A stretch of 64,000 nt of DNA, from contig NC_037090.1 in NCBI RefSeq assembly GCF_002994745.2, positions 39,427,001-39,491,000 on the forward strand, read 5' to 3'. Under the pieces are notes generated by a model that searched no databases, was not told the origin of the DNA, and was given only the letters and a program-made list of their open reading frames with translations. A program made the position numbers and the translations under genes. This stretch comes from Rosa chinensis (lineage: Eukaryota > Streptophyta > Magnoliopsida > Rosales > Rosaceae). Below, piece after piece: positions 12,695 through 24,440 of this stretch. How positions within the stretch are numbered: position 1 is the first letter of the stretch; each line of letters opens with the position of its first letter.

Positions 12695-15600
12695 TGTCAC
12701 GCCCCTGATTTTACACACATGAAAATCGATATATATAACCCCATAATTATATATGCGTGAACGTCCAGTCATCAATACAAAATACCTGGAATCTTTTTCC
12801 CTTTAACTTACACAGATATTGATGCCCTGAACCCTCAAAGTTAATATAAACTCGCTCCATAGAGTTATATATTACAATGCTTACGAAATCGATTGTCAAC
12901 AACAAAATAAAACGTAAATGCAGCTCAGAGTAACTATACAACGGAAGTCCTTAATCAACGGTAAAGTTACAAAATGGCATCCTACCGTAAAGCCGCAAAG
13001 GCGCTACCTCCGCTTCAGCCCCGATTATCCTAACCTGCAGGATTAACCCCTACACCGTTTGAATAGTGTACCGGGTTGCCACACAACAAACCCGGTAAGC
13101 TTTTGCAAGCCCGTATGAGTAACTCAAACCACACACAACTCACGCCAAAAATAAGGAAAACAACTCACGCTTTGATTCCTTAAAACACGAAATAAAGGAG
13201 AATAACTCACACTTTAATTTCCTTTCAAATCGAAATAAAAGAAAGCAACTCACACCTTGTTTCCTTTTAAAACGAAACATAGAAAACAACCCACACTTGA
13301 TTTCTATCAATAAAACATAGAAAGCAACTCACACCTTGATTTCTATCAATAAAACATAGAAAACAATTCACACCTTGAATTCTATCAATAAAACATAGAA
13401 AGCAACTCACACCTTGATTTCTATCAATAAAACATAGAAAACAACTCACACCTTGAATTCTATCAATAAAACATAGAAAACAACTCACACCTTGGATTCT
13501 ATCAGTTAAAACATAGAAAACAACTCACACCTTGAATTCTATCAATAAAACATAGAAAGCAACTCACACCTTGATTTCTATCAATAAAACATAGAAAACA
13601 ACTCACACCTTGAATTCTATCAGTTGTACCATAAGCGTACCATAGAAAGCAACTCACACCTTGATTTCTATCAAATCGTTAATAAGGAAATCAACTTGCA
13701 CCTTGTCCCCTTAAAAACCATTAATAAGGAAGCAACTCACACCTTGTTCCCTAAAAATACGTAATGTAATGAGTTGTAAATAACCAATTCCCGTTACCCC
13801 ATGAATTACCTATATGGCAGACAGATTAGAGCTCTAACTGAAAAACGTAACCACTCGTCCGGCCAAAGACGTGGTCACCTGGTATTCTGCCCAAGGTCTT
13901 AGACCTTCGATCCTCGGGCCGCAATGTCCCTTGGAGCAAAACATTAAAGGAGTCGCATTGGACCCAAAATGTTACACAAATCGCAACGCTTTTGAAAACA
14001 ATCGAAATCAACATTTCCATAATTATTGTTTTCCGAAAAAGCCATAACACAAAACAATAAAAAGCATCAATTCATGCCTATTGTTTTCATACCCAAATCT
14101 CAACACTTTTCTCAAATCTCAACGCTTTTCAAAACAAATCGAAATCAATCATTTCCACAAATCATTTGTTTTCCAAAAGCCACACCCCAAAACAATAAAA
14201 AGCATCATTTCATGCATATTGTTTTCATAAATCCACAAACCACCAAAACATATATATTTCACGTAAACATATATCTACTAATACATGAATACGTATGTAT
14301 ATATATACATCCCATAATATATATATACACACACGTAATCATCTACTCTAAAGTGCCACTAATACCATCTATAGTTTGCAGTTAACTAAATAACTCTCAA
14401 AATAATAAGGGTATTCCCGTTCGTGAAATGAACTTCGTGAGATTACTCACCTCAGAATCCCACTGCGTCTTCTATACAGAACCGAACTAGTACACTATCA
14501 CCAACAACTCGTCCAATTCACCTTCTAGAAGCACCTATTCACCAATGATCTCCAATCAGTAACGGTTCATAACCAATTTTAAGTCCGAAACCCCTGTTTT
14601 GAACTAAAATCCCCCAAAGTGGCGCCAATCGAGGCAAAACCACATCCGAGACCTCCCGAAGTCTCTGGAATACGTCCACGATAGATGTGACCAAACCACA
14701 AGTCGATCGGACGCTCAAATCCTCACGGATAGAATAATCGATCGGTATGAAATTGCAAAAATCATAACAATTCCATACGAACTCCAAAATTTGCATATTA
14801 TATATCGAAACGCTCGTATCAACGAGTAGAACATATGTAATACCAAAAACAGTTCCTTAAGTGGCCGGAACACCGCCACAGACGGTGGTGCACCGCCGCC
14901 GGCCAAAAACTCATTATTTCACAAAACTCCCAACATCAAAAAGCTTCATCAAAGCATGCTTGTGAATTCTCATAACTGGATCGAAGTCAGAAAACAAGCC
15001 TAAGGGATCGAAAACTACCTCACAAGCCGTGAACAGTGATCCAATCCGAGTTGATCGAAGTTTCACGTGAATCGATCCAAACAACCACCAAGGATCGATC
15101 GGCGAGCTTGTTCTGAACTCAACCCAAGAAAATCGAAGCCGTGCCGACGTCGGAACTGTGTTTTCCGGTCGGGTCCGATTTCTCCAGTCTGCACCGCCTT
15201 GAACTGCCACCGAGACGGAGAATCGCCGTAAGAGAACACCAGAGGGACGACCAGACGGAGGAGACGACCCTGCTGGCCAAGTTTCAAGGCCGGAGACCGC
15301 CGCAGTTGGCCGGAAAAGTCGGGTCGGATCGGCCGGGTTCGGGTCGGGTCAAGCGGTTTTCTTCGATACTGAGGGAGCGGACGAGAGAGAAGAGAGAGAG
15401 AAAAAAGGCTTCCTGAAAAGGAAATGAGGAAATGAAAATATATTTCTGATTTTTCCTATATATACTAAAATGGAAACTTTTTCCAATAGCCATAACTTCC
15501 TCATACGAACTCCGATTCTTGCGTTCCACATGTCCACGAACTCGTATCGACGCGCTCTACAACTTTCGTGAAGGAAGTTTTCGGAGAATCCCAACGAATA

Positions 15601-15758
15601 AAAAGTCAACCTTTGGCAACCCCCTAAAACCATACTTTTCAAATAATTATTCGCCCGAAACACTTCCGCTCCATCCACGAGCCACGAAACGTCCAAAAAT
15701 CACAATTTAGATTCCGGAAAATCCTCGGAAAATAAATACGAATTTCTGGGGCATCACA
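12695..15758 (-). repeat. LTR 2 (middle, mosaic)
   Basis: 3,064 bp. Its left part matches LTR 3: CATAGAGTT, AAATCGATT, ten minisatellite units, CAGTTGTACC. Its right part matches LTR 1: CGAAACGCTC, lack of an 11-bp GGAACACCGCC repeat, TTCCTGAAAAG, ATTCTTGCG and five C's in CAACCCCCTA. The switch lies between about 13626 and 14812. It serves both as 3' LTR of the right unit and 5' LTR of the left unit. Confidence 0.88.
13269..13683. repeat. 39-bp minisatellite in LTR 2, about 10 units
   Basis: Same unit as in LTR 1, lacking one 78-bp dimer. Copy number and variant order match LTR 3. Confidence 0.9.
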
Positions 15759-15771
15759 TTCTACCCCCCTT
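15759..15771 (-). other. Polypurine tract, internal region 2
   Basis: Minus-strand AAGGGGGGTAGAA directly beside the LTR 2 right boundary, identical to the tract at 10549. Confidence 0.8.
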
Positions 15772-16193
15772 AAAGAAATTTCGTCCCGAAATTTACACGT
15801 ACCATTCCCACAAGTACGCATAAACCAAACTCAAATCCAATTTTCATTCTCAGTAAGAATGCCTTCATCTCAATGTACAACTTCCTCGATCAATAGTGGA
15901 TATAGGTACCTCACCTAGTATCACAACAGTAGGTATCGTTACCACACCACTTGGTGGTAATCCTATCATTCTTGAATTCCCAATCTCAAACCCTGCCCAC
16001 TAAAACCTTGTGACTGCAATACTACACACAAATCACACAAGAGTCCAGAATCCTGTTATCACAACAGTATCTGCACCACTCAACGATAATGTAACCCTTA
16101 CGTTACTAGAATTGAAAATGAAACCGTCAATTCAATTCAATTCGACCAAAGCCTATGCATCACAACATGCCACACTCATAGGTCAAACTATAA

Positions 16194-17543
16194 TCAACAA
16201 GTAAAACCTATCACAACACAACATACGGAAAGAAGTACGCAACTATCACACATCATTCTAACAACCCAAGTAGAAATAGATAAAGTACCTTCCTCCTCGA
16301 TATTCTGCTGACCAATAGCAAACACCCTAGCCTGCCCCTGAGGCAGTTGCCTCTGCTGGTTCCCTTGTCCCCTACCCTGCTGCTGGGTACAATCCCTTGA
16401 GAAATGCCCTGTCTGGCCACATGTGAAACATACCAAATTCTTCGGTTTCGTGCAAACTCGAGCAACATGGCCCATCTCATTGCAATTGAAGCACTTATGG
16501 TTTGCCACCTGCCCCACAGGTGCAACCCTAACAGGTGCAGCTACAGCCCTAGCTGGCGCCTGCTGATGAGTCCTCTCTCTCATAACTTTAGGTTGGGTAC
16601 ACTCCCGAACAACATGTCCCTTCTGCCCACACTTGTAACATTTCCTGCACTTCGGCTTCACACAACTCCTAGCCACATGCCCCAACTCGTTGCAGTTAAA
16701 ACATCTCAAAGGCACAGCTTGCCCAACAGGTGCAATCCAAGTAGGTTCAGCAGCTACACCAACAGGAGCCTGCTGACAAGTCTTCAGTCTTTTCTGAGAC
16801 CCATCCTGAGTACCTGGTGCATCACTGCCTTCCGCAATTGCCTTTCCCTTTCCTCGGGAATCTCCTACGATTGATGACTCCCTCCGAGAAGCCTGGAGCT
16901 CCCGCTCGATTGCCATAGCCCTATCCAATATCATTGCCACAGTAGGCAATCGAAGGATAATCACCTTCTCCCTGATCTCATAGTTCAATCCTTGTTCGAA
17001 CCTACGAGCCAACTTTTCTGCATCCATCGGCCAGACAAACCGATACAGTTGTGAAAATCGAGCCTCATAGTCTCTGACACTCATAGTTCCTTGAACTAGT
17101 GAGATAAAGTCGATCCCCAATTGCTCTCTAGCAGAAGCCGGAAAATACTTATCTCGAAAGAGTCCAACAAAACATCTCCAGGTCAAGGTGGCCACATCCT
17201 TTGTCTTCAGTACAAAATCCCACCACTGCTTTGCCTCATCCTGGAGGAGAAATGTAGCTACTATCCACCTCTCAACGTCAGTACAGATAATCATCTTAAA
17301 ATAGGTCTCCATGTTCTCGATCCAGCATTCGGCTAACATGTAGTCTGTACCACCATGAAATGCGACTGCTCCCAATCTAGTAACTTCCCCAGTCAACCAC
17401 GATAGGCGAGTAGTATTAATGCCCTCAAAAACAGGCAGAACAGGCTGCATCAAAAGCGGTGCTTGCACTTCATCTTTCCGGTAAGACTCCTTCAGAGGGA
17501 AAAATCTGCCTCTACCTTTAGCACTGTCTCCCTGAAGATCCAT
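16194..17543 (-). CDS. Retrotransposon Gag polyprotein with four CCHC knuckles (copy 2)
   Basis: The protein is the same 449 residues as the copy at 10984-12333, with the same Ty3/Gypsy-type gag core, four zinc knuckles in two duplicated pairs, and abrupt end where protease should begin. No difference between the two copies was noticed, which points to a very recent duplication. In element orientation this copy follows LTR 3 and the PBS at 17890-17901. A minus-strand TATA-like word (GTATATATAG, 20677-20686) in LTR 3 is a plausible core promoter for the genomic RNA of this unit. Confidence 0.9.
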   Translation of the reverse strand: MDLQGDSAKGRGRFFPLKESYRKDEVQAPLLMQPVLPVFEGINTTRLSWLTGEVTRLGAVAFHGGTDYMLAECWIENMETYFKMIICTDVERWIVATFLLQDEAKQWWDFVLKTKDVATLTWRCFVGLFRDKYFPASAREQLGIDFISLVQGTMSVRDYEARFSQLYRFVWPMDAEKLARRFEQGLNYEIREKVIILRLPTVAMILDRAMAIERELQASRRESSIVGDSRGKGKAIAEGSDAPGTQDGSQKRLKTCQQAPVGVAAEPTWIAPVGQAVPLRCFNCNELGHVARSCVKPKCRKCYKCGQKGHVVRECTQPKVMRERTHQQAPARAVAAPVRVAPVGQVANHKCFNCNEMGHVARVCTKPKNLVCFTCGQTGHFSRDCTQQQGRGQGNQQRQLPQGQARVFAIGQQNIEEEGTLSISTWVVRMMCDSCVLLSVCCVVIGFTC

Positions 17544-17889
17544 TACCTAAAGAACATAGCGTAACCATAAGGTACTCTCCCAATCACAAGTATAAGTCAA
17601 CGTTATGACTAAATCAACCGCAACACTACATCAGAAGATACAATTCTATCCCCTACGTAAATCTCGAGTTAAATCTAAAGGTCCTCATTCCTCAAAAGAC
17701 TATAACTCCTAGAAGCTACCTTAAGCTCCTACACTTTGTTCACTAAGCCAACACTACCCCGAAAACTCACATTCCAACGCTCATTGCATACCCAATGACT
17801 ATATCAATACCGAAGAGCATCAGATGGGGATCCGCTGCAGACGGGCCATCACTCGAGGAGTATTGATTATCACCAAATATGCACCTTAC

Positions 17890-17901
17890 GCTCTGATACC
17901 A
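17890..17901 (-). other. Primer-binding site, tRNA-iMet type (copy 2)
   Basis: Minus-strand TGGTATCAGAGC, 3 bp inside the LTR 3 boundary, identical to the site at 12680. Confidence 0.9.
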
Positions 17902-17904
17902 AAC

Positions 17905-20900
17905 TGTCACGCCCCTGATTTTACACACATGAAAATCGATATATATAACCCCATAATTATATATGCGTGAACGTCCAGTCATCAATACAAAATACCTGGA
18001 ATCTTTTTCCCTTTAACTTACACAGATATTGATGCCCTGAACCCTCAAAGTTAATATAAACTCGCTCCATAGAGTTATATATTACAATGCTTACGAAATC
18101 GATTGTCAACAACAAAATAAAACGTAAATGCAGCTCAGAGTAACTATACAACGGAAGTCCTTAATCAACGGTAAAGTTACAAAATGGCATCCTACCGTAA
18201 AGCCGCAAAGGCGCTACCTCCGCTTCAGCCCCGATTATCCTAACCTGCAGGATTAACCCCTACACCGTTTGAATAGTGTACCGGGTTGCCACACAACAAA
18301 CCCGGTAAGCTTTTGCAAGCCCGTATGAGTAACTCAAACCACACACAACTCACGCCAAAAATAAGGAAAACAACTCACGCTTTGATTCCTTAAAACACGA
18401 AATAAAGGAGAATAACTCACACTTTAATTTCCTTTCAAATCGAAATAAAAGAAAGCAACTCACACCTTGTTTCCTTTTAAAACGAAACATAGAAAACAAC
18501 CCACACTTGATTTCTATCAATAAAACATAGAAAGCAACTCACACCTTGATTTCTATCAATAAAACATAGAAAACAATTCACACCTTGAATTCTATCAATA
18601 AAACATAGAAAGCAACTCACACCTTGATTTCTATCAATAAAACATAGAAAACAACTCACACCTTGAATTCTATCAATAAAACATAGAAAACAACTCACAC
18701 CTTGGATTCTATCAGTTAAAACATAGAAAACAACTCACACCTTGAATTCTATCAATAAAACATAGAAAGCAACTCACACCTTGATTTCTATCAATAAAAC
18801 ATAGAAAACAACTCACACCTTGAATTCTATCAGTTGTACCATAAGCGTACCATAGAAAGCAACTCACACCTTGATTTCTATCAAATCGTTAATAAGGAAA
18901 TCAACTTGCACCTTGTCCCCTTAAAAACCATTAATAAGGAAGCAACTCACACCTTGTTCCCTAAAAATACGTAATGTAATGAGTTGTAAATAACCAATTC
19001 CCGTTACCCCATGAATTACCTATATGGCAGACAGATTAGAGCTCTAACTGAAAAACGTAACCACTCGTCCGGCCAAAGACGTGGTCACCTGGTATTCTGC
19101 CCAAGGTCTTAGACCTTCGATCCTCGGGCCGCAATGTCCCTTGGAGCAAAACATTAAAGGAGTCGCATTGGACCCAAAATGTTACACAAATCGCAACGCT
19201 TTTGAAAACAATCGAAATCAACATTTCCATAATTATTGTTTTCCGAAAAAGCCATAACACAAAACAATAAAAAGCATCAATTCATGCCTATTGTTTTCAT
19301 ACCCAAATCTCAACACTTTTCTCAAATCTCAACGCTTTTCAAAACAAATCGAAATCAATCATTTCCACAAATCATTTGTTTTCCAAAAGCCACACCCCAA
19401 AACAATAAAAAGCATCATTTCATGCATATTGTTTTCATAAATCCACAAACCACCAAAACATATATATTTCACGTAAACATATATCTACTAATACATGAAT
19501 ACGTATGTATATATATACATCCCATAATATATATATACACACACGTAATCATCTACTCTAAAGTGCCACTAATACCATCTATAGTTTGCAGTTAACTAAA
19601 TAACTCTCAAAATAATAAGGGTATTCCCGTTCGTGAAATGAACTTCGTGAGATTACTCACCTCAGAATCCCACTGCGTCTTCTATACAGAACCGAACTAG
19701 TACACTATCACCAACAACTCGTCCAATTCACCTTCTAGAAGCACCTATTCACCAATGATCTCCAATCAGTAACGGTTCATAACCAATTTTAAGTCCGAAA
19801 CCCCTGTTTTGAACTAAAATCCCCCAAAGTGGCGCCAATCGAGGCAAAACCACATCCGAGACCTCCCGAAGTCTCTGGAATACGTCCACGATAGATGTGA
19901 CCAAACCACAAGTCGATCGGACGCTCAAATCCTCACGGATAGAATAATCGATCGGTATGAAATTGCAAAAATCATAACAATTCCATACGAACTCCAAAAT
20001 TTGCATATTATATATCGAAATGCTCGTATCAACGAGTAGAACATATGTAATACCAAAAACAGTTCCTTAAGTGGCCGGAACACCGCCGGAACACCGCCAC
20101 AGACGGTGGTGCACCGCCGCCGGCCAAAAACTCATTATTTCACAAAACTCCCAACATCAAAAAGCTTCATCAAAGCATGCTTGTGAATTCTCATAACTGG
20201 ATCGAAGTCAGAAAACAAGCCTAAGGGATCGAAAACTACCTCACAAGCCGTGAACAGTGATCCAATCCGAGTTGATCGAAGTTTCACGTGAATCGATCCA
20301 AACAACCACCAAGGATCGATCGGCGAGCTTGTTCTGAACTCAACCCAAGAAAATCGAAGCCGTGCCGACGTCGGAACTGTGTTTTCCGGTCGGGTCCGAT
20401 TTCTCCAGTCTGCACCGCCTTGAACTGCCACCGAGACGGAGAATCGCCGTAAGAGAACACCAGAGGGACGACCAGACGGAGGAGACGACCCTGCTGGCCA
20501 AGTTTCAAGGCCGGAGACCGCCGCAGTTGGCCGGAAAAGTCGGGTCGGATCGGGCGGGTTCAGGTCGGGTCAGGCGGTTTTCTTCGATACTGAGGGAGCG
20601 GACGAGAGAGAAGAGAGAGAGAAAAAAGGCTTCCGGAAAAGGAAATGAGGAAATGAAAATATATTTCTGATTTTTCCTATATATACTAAAATGGAAACTT
20701 TTTCCAATAGCCATAACTTCCTCATACGAACTCCGATTCTCGCGTTCCACATGTCCACGAACTCGTATCGACGCGCTCTACAACTTTCGTGAAGGAAGTT
20801 TTCGGAGAATCCCAACGAATAAAAAGTCAACCTTTGGCAACCCCTAAAACCATACTTTTCAAATAATTATTCGCCCGAAACACTTCCGCTCCATCCACGA

Positions 20901-20978
20901 GCCACGAAACGTCCAAAAATCACAATTTAGATTCCGGAAAATCCTCGGAAAATAAATACGAATTTCTGGGGCATCACA
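17905..20978 (-). repeat. LTR 3 (right; 5' LTR in element orientation)
   Basis: 3,074 bp. Distinguishing features: CGAAATGCTC near 20018, a doubled GGAACACCGCC near 20080, CAGGTCGGGTCAGGCGG near 20560, TTCCGGAAAA near 20632 and ATTCTCGCG near 20738. The related solo LTR at 576-3027 also has the doubled CACCGCY-type repeat and CTCGCG, so those two are the ancestral states. Confidence 0.9.
18479..18893. repeat. 39-bp minisatellite in LTR 3, about 10 units
   Basis: Same unit, number and order as in LTR 2. Confidence 0.9.
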
Positions 20979-21323
20979 GACTATGATGAACAATGATGAA
21001 CTTGAATCAATTTTAATCATGAGTTTCGACTTTGATCTTTGTTCTCACATCCCATTTGTATTTTTTATGTTTTTTTCATTTTAATTATTCTTTACTTAGA
21101 TTTTATTTTCGAACTAGAAAACCAAAAACCAAAAATCCCCCCTTTTTCGTAAATATGTCTATATTGTGTAAATAATATACTTTGTTTTAATTCTAATTGT
21201 TTAATTGTTTGACAATGACAGGTGTACCCTCAATCCCCGGAATAGAACGATCCCTATTTACTTTATACTACTAATGACATTTCAGGGTTAAATTGCGCGC
21301 TTGCTTTTAAGCGCATCACTTTG

Positions 21324-21984
21324 TCAAATTATTCTAGCTTTTTTATACTTGTTGGAGAAAAGCTATAATTGTTAGAGTTTCTATTTAGTATTTTTCACCA
21401 TGTTTTATGAACTTTTTTTCTTCCTCTGAATTATGTGGCCTCCATTGTACCTAGGGTTGGACCCGAGTCCATCGGGGAGGTTTTCTTGCCTGGTCCAAAT
21501 TTGTTTATATATTCTCATAACTGACTTAGTCGTTTTAATTGATGTTGAGTTTGGTTTTGTTTTTTCAAATCAGCTTAACCTATACCAATTAACCCAAGCC
21601 CACAAGACGGTCATCTTGGCGGTTTTGTAGGAGCTGTTGCGGTCTTGAGTAACGAACTCTTCATCTTCTTCCGCTAAGAGGTACATATCTTGGTGGCCAG
21701 GAGGTGCAGCGCCTTTGCATTGACAACGAGGTTTATTATGATTTGGAACTTGTAGGAATTGGTCTGAAAGAGAAGTAAAAAATGAGTTAAAGGGATTGAA
21801 ATTGGTCTGATTGGTTTCAATTGCAAACAAATGGTGTGAACTTTTATATCTTGAAGAGATGAGAAAGAAATTGGATGACGACTGGAGAAGAAGAGAAAAA
21901 TTGGGGGGAGAGGGAGAGGGAGAGAAAAGAGAAATGATAATTGTAAAGATTGACCGAGACTCAGAGATATATGATAGTTATAAA
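21324..21984. other. Intergenic DNA, no recognised gene
   Basis: Two overlapping minus-strand open frames occur here (21570-21830 and 21674-22045). Their proteins show no motif I recognise, and one is low-complexity Leu/Phe-rich text running over a GGGAGAGGGAGAG purine tract. I do not call a gene. Confidence 0.4.
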
Positions 21985-22229
21985 GAATGACACCAATTAC
22001 ATATAAGGACATTTTTGTATATTTTTTTAGCCATAAGGCCACCAACTTTTTTTTTCTCTCATAAGGCCACTAGATTACAAATTGTATTAAATTTTGGATA
22101 TAAAGCCAACGTATTTACTTAAATCCCACTAGAGTAAAAAGTCAACAATCATTCTTTCTCTCTCTCTCCTCTCTTGCGAGGTTTCCGACCAACTCTGGCG
22201 GGCTCTCTGACAACCTCCGGCAAACTCGA

Positions 22230-23530
22230 GGTCTCTGGCGATCACAAAAACTACTGTCATTAACACCAAAACCTACTGTCACTAGCAACAAAAGGTACTC
22301 TTGTGAGATTTCTGGCGACCTTCGGCGAGGTCACAAAAGCTACTATCACTAGCGACAAAAGCTATTGTCACCAACAAATGCTACGCTCCCTAAAAGGCTA
22401 AAACAAAATCTATTATCCCCACAAACAAAAACTACTGTCATCAACACTAAAAGCTACTCGTAACAGCAACAAATGCTACTGTCACCAACACCAAGAAGCT
22501 ACTTTCACCAGTAACAAAATCTACTCTCACTATCACCAAAAGTTACTCTCATTAACGCCATGCCAAAAGCAATAACCAAACAGAACAAAAGCTACTACCA
22601 AGCAGCATAAAAGCTACTCCTAAAGACTAAGAAAGCTATTTTCATAGACTAATAAAGCTATAGAAATGTAAAAGATACAACTAAAATGAAAATGCTACTG
22701 CAATCGTGAAAAGAAAACAAATTCAATGATACATAAAGTATGCAGGGTTCAATGATATAACTATGTAGAAAGCTACTATCATTTTTCAAATGGTCACCGT
22801 TGATGTTTCTTGTTGTCAAGGTTTACCCACTATGGTAACCACAGAGACACTTTTGCCACCTTCAGCATCTAACTTTATTTCAATGTTTATTGGTTGGCCG
22901 GATGATCTCTTGGTCAATAAAGGCTTCACTGTCCAATTCACATGATTTTCAGAATCTACTACTACAAATGCAAAGGGGAAGAATTCTATAAGAGTAAAAA
23001 TACTACAAAACATCAGGATTTGAAATGCAAACTAAAAACAGCAGCATGCTACTAAGACATATGTACAAAGCTACTTGATCAGTAATAAAAAGCTATTGAC
23101 ATAGATACTTATCGTAACAAAGCCAGCTAATTGTTCATCTTAATAGTGTAACACAAATCTCAAACAATAAATGCTAGAGATATGAAATCACAACAAAAAT
23201 AAAACCCTAAACCCTAAACCTTAAATCCTGATTTTCCAATTTGATAAGCTATTGACATAACACAACTTGAAATCAATCAAAATGAAAACAAAAAAGCTAT
23301 TGAAATCAACTTGAAAAGATACTAGCTTGGGTAGAGAAAGCTATTATCACTATCTTGAAAAACCATTATAATAGTTATGGAGAGCTATTGACTTAAAATC
23401 AATCAAAATGAAAATAGAAAAGCTACTGACATCAACTCAAAAAAAAATACTAACATAAGCATAGAAAGCTACTATCACTGTGTTGAAAAGTCATTGCAAC
23501 ATTTATAGAGAGCTACTAACTGCAGCAAAA
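22230..23530. repeat. Dispersed AAAGCTACT motif field
   Basis: Some two dozen copies of RAAGCTAYT or close variants, often followed by GTCACCA or ATCACT, spaced about 18-30 bp apart in the first half and more loosely later. The spacing is irregular, so it is a decayed tandem repeat or a cluster of sub-terminal motifs, not a clean satellite. No protein is likely from it. Confidence 0.6.
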
Positions 23531-24104
23531 AATGAAATTTTGTTTTGAAGAACAAAGATATGACAAAGATCAGTAGACGTGTGAATGAAAACACATGAAT
23601 CGAAAATATATCAACTAGATTACTAGTTTTAACATGAACACAGAGTAACTAACAAAAATGCAGTAGGTTTGTTTGATAGTGATAGTAGTTTTTCAAAATA
23701 ATGCTAGTAGCAGTTTCAAACACAATTAGTAGCTTTTGTTGTTAGCTTTTTAAAAACATTTATGACATGCTATTGATATTCAATTCGCAATGTACTAAGA
23801 TTTCACACATAATACATGCCTGGACAATAGTAATACCAAAGTTATTTATATTCAACTACTATCACCACGTCCAACAATAGCAATTTATACTACGATGAGA
23901 GAAATCAAAGGAAATAAAAGAAGCTTTTTTTTTTTTTTTTTCAATTGTATGTACAATCCCAAATACAAAATTTTCTAATACATCATCAAATAGAAAATCT
24001 GAAGGTGACGCCTTTAACCCATACTAATTCACAATCACATAGAACACCCCTTCATCTTTAGAAGGTTTGAAGATTGAAACCAATGTCAGGAGCAACTTCC
24101 TCAC

Positions 24105-24440
24105 CTTTGTTTGACCTGTTAACCCTGCAAAGTTCTTTAAAAAGATGGTTAAGTGTATGTAGGCTTTACTCACTTCAGCTCTGTTGAGAATTTGGAATAA
24201 ATGTACTAGTTGAGAAACAATACCCAAATGCTATGCGCTCTAATATTTATTATTTATAAATGTAACAGGAAAATCAGTTAGGGGAAATGCAAAAGGATGA
24301 TGATATCCATACCTGTCTACTTGCTCCTCTTGAACAACTTTAACATAATGATCAAAATATTGCTGATAGAAGCGTGAAATTTCCTCGACATTAGACTTTT
24401 TAATTTGAGCAGAAAGACTTGATGCAATCTCCCGTCTCAG
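24105..24440 (-). pseudogene. Captured gene fragment resembling callose synthase N-terminal region
   Basis: Two exon-like blocks on the minus strand. Block one (about 24440 to 24313) reads EIASSL..QIKKSN..EIS.FYQQYF..Y and ends VDR before a GTATGG donor. Block two (24180 to about 24105) follows an AACAG acceptor and begins AEVSKAYIHL. The order KKS, FYQ.Y, DRA, KAY resembles the soluble N-terminal part of plant callose synthases (1,3-beta-glucan synthases at the plasma membrane), where I recall KKS-FYQHYY-DRAQLTKAY. Kept splice signals argue for capture of genomic DNA, not cDNA. It is far too short to be functional and lies inside the TIR element. The family assignment is by eye; another coding open frame at 22816-23013 (-) is unidentified. 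Confidence 0.45.

Larger units (their letters stand above)
7422..20978 (-). mobile_element. Tandem gag-only LTR retroelement: LTR-int-LTR-int-LTR
   Basis: Three near-identical LTRs (7422-10548, 12695-15758, 17905-20978) alternate with two internal regions (10549-12694, 15759-17904) that look identical. The whole is flanked by one perfect 5-bp duplication, GACTA, at 7417-7421 and 20979-20983, so it entered as a single insertion and expanded in place. LTR ends are TGTCACGCCCC and GGGGCATCACA. On the minus strand each internal region has a PBS complementary to initiator-Met tRNA, a gag gene and a polypurine tract. There is no protease, reverse transcriptase, RNase H or integrase. This matches the known TR-GAG class (terminal-repeat retrotransposons with a gag domain), which needs polymerase in trans. 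The gag type suggests a Ty3/Gypsy parent. Confidence 0.9.
5443..21323. mobile_element. 2.3 kb solo LTR (host family B) split by the tandem TR-GAG element
   Basis: The LTR occupies 5448-7421 and 20984-21318. It begins TGATAGGAGCATTTT and ends AAGCGCATCA. It is flanked by a perfect 5-bp target duplication CTTTG at 5443-5447 and 21319-21323. The 13.6 kb between the two halves is a separate element with its own duplication (GACTA). Removing that insert leaves about 2.3 kb with no PBS, PPT or coding region, so a solo LTR fits best. A small complete non-autonomous element is the alternative. The related truncated copy lies at 1-3826. Confidence 0.8.

Noticed and set aside
23205..23222. AAACCCTAAACCCTAAACC, telomere-like words
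   Set aside because: Only about two and a half repeats; too short to call an interstitial telomere.
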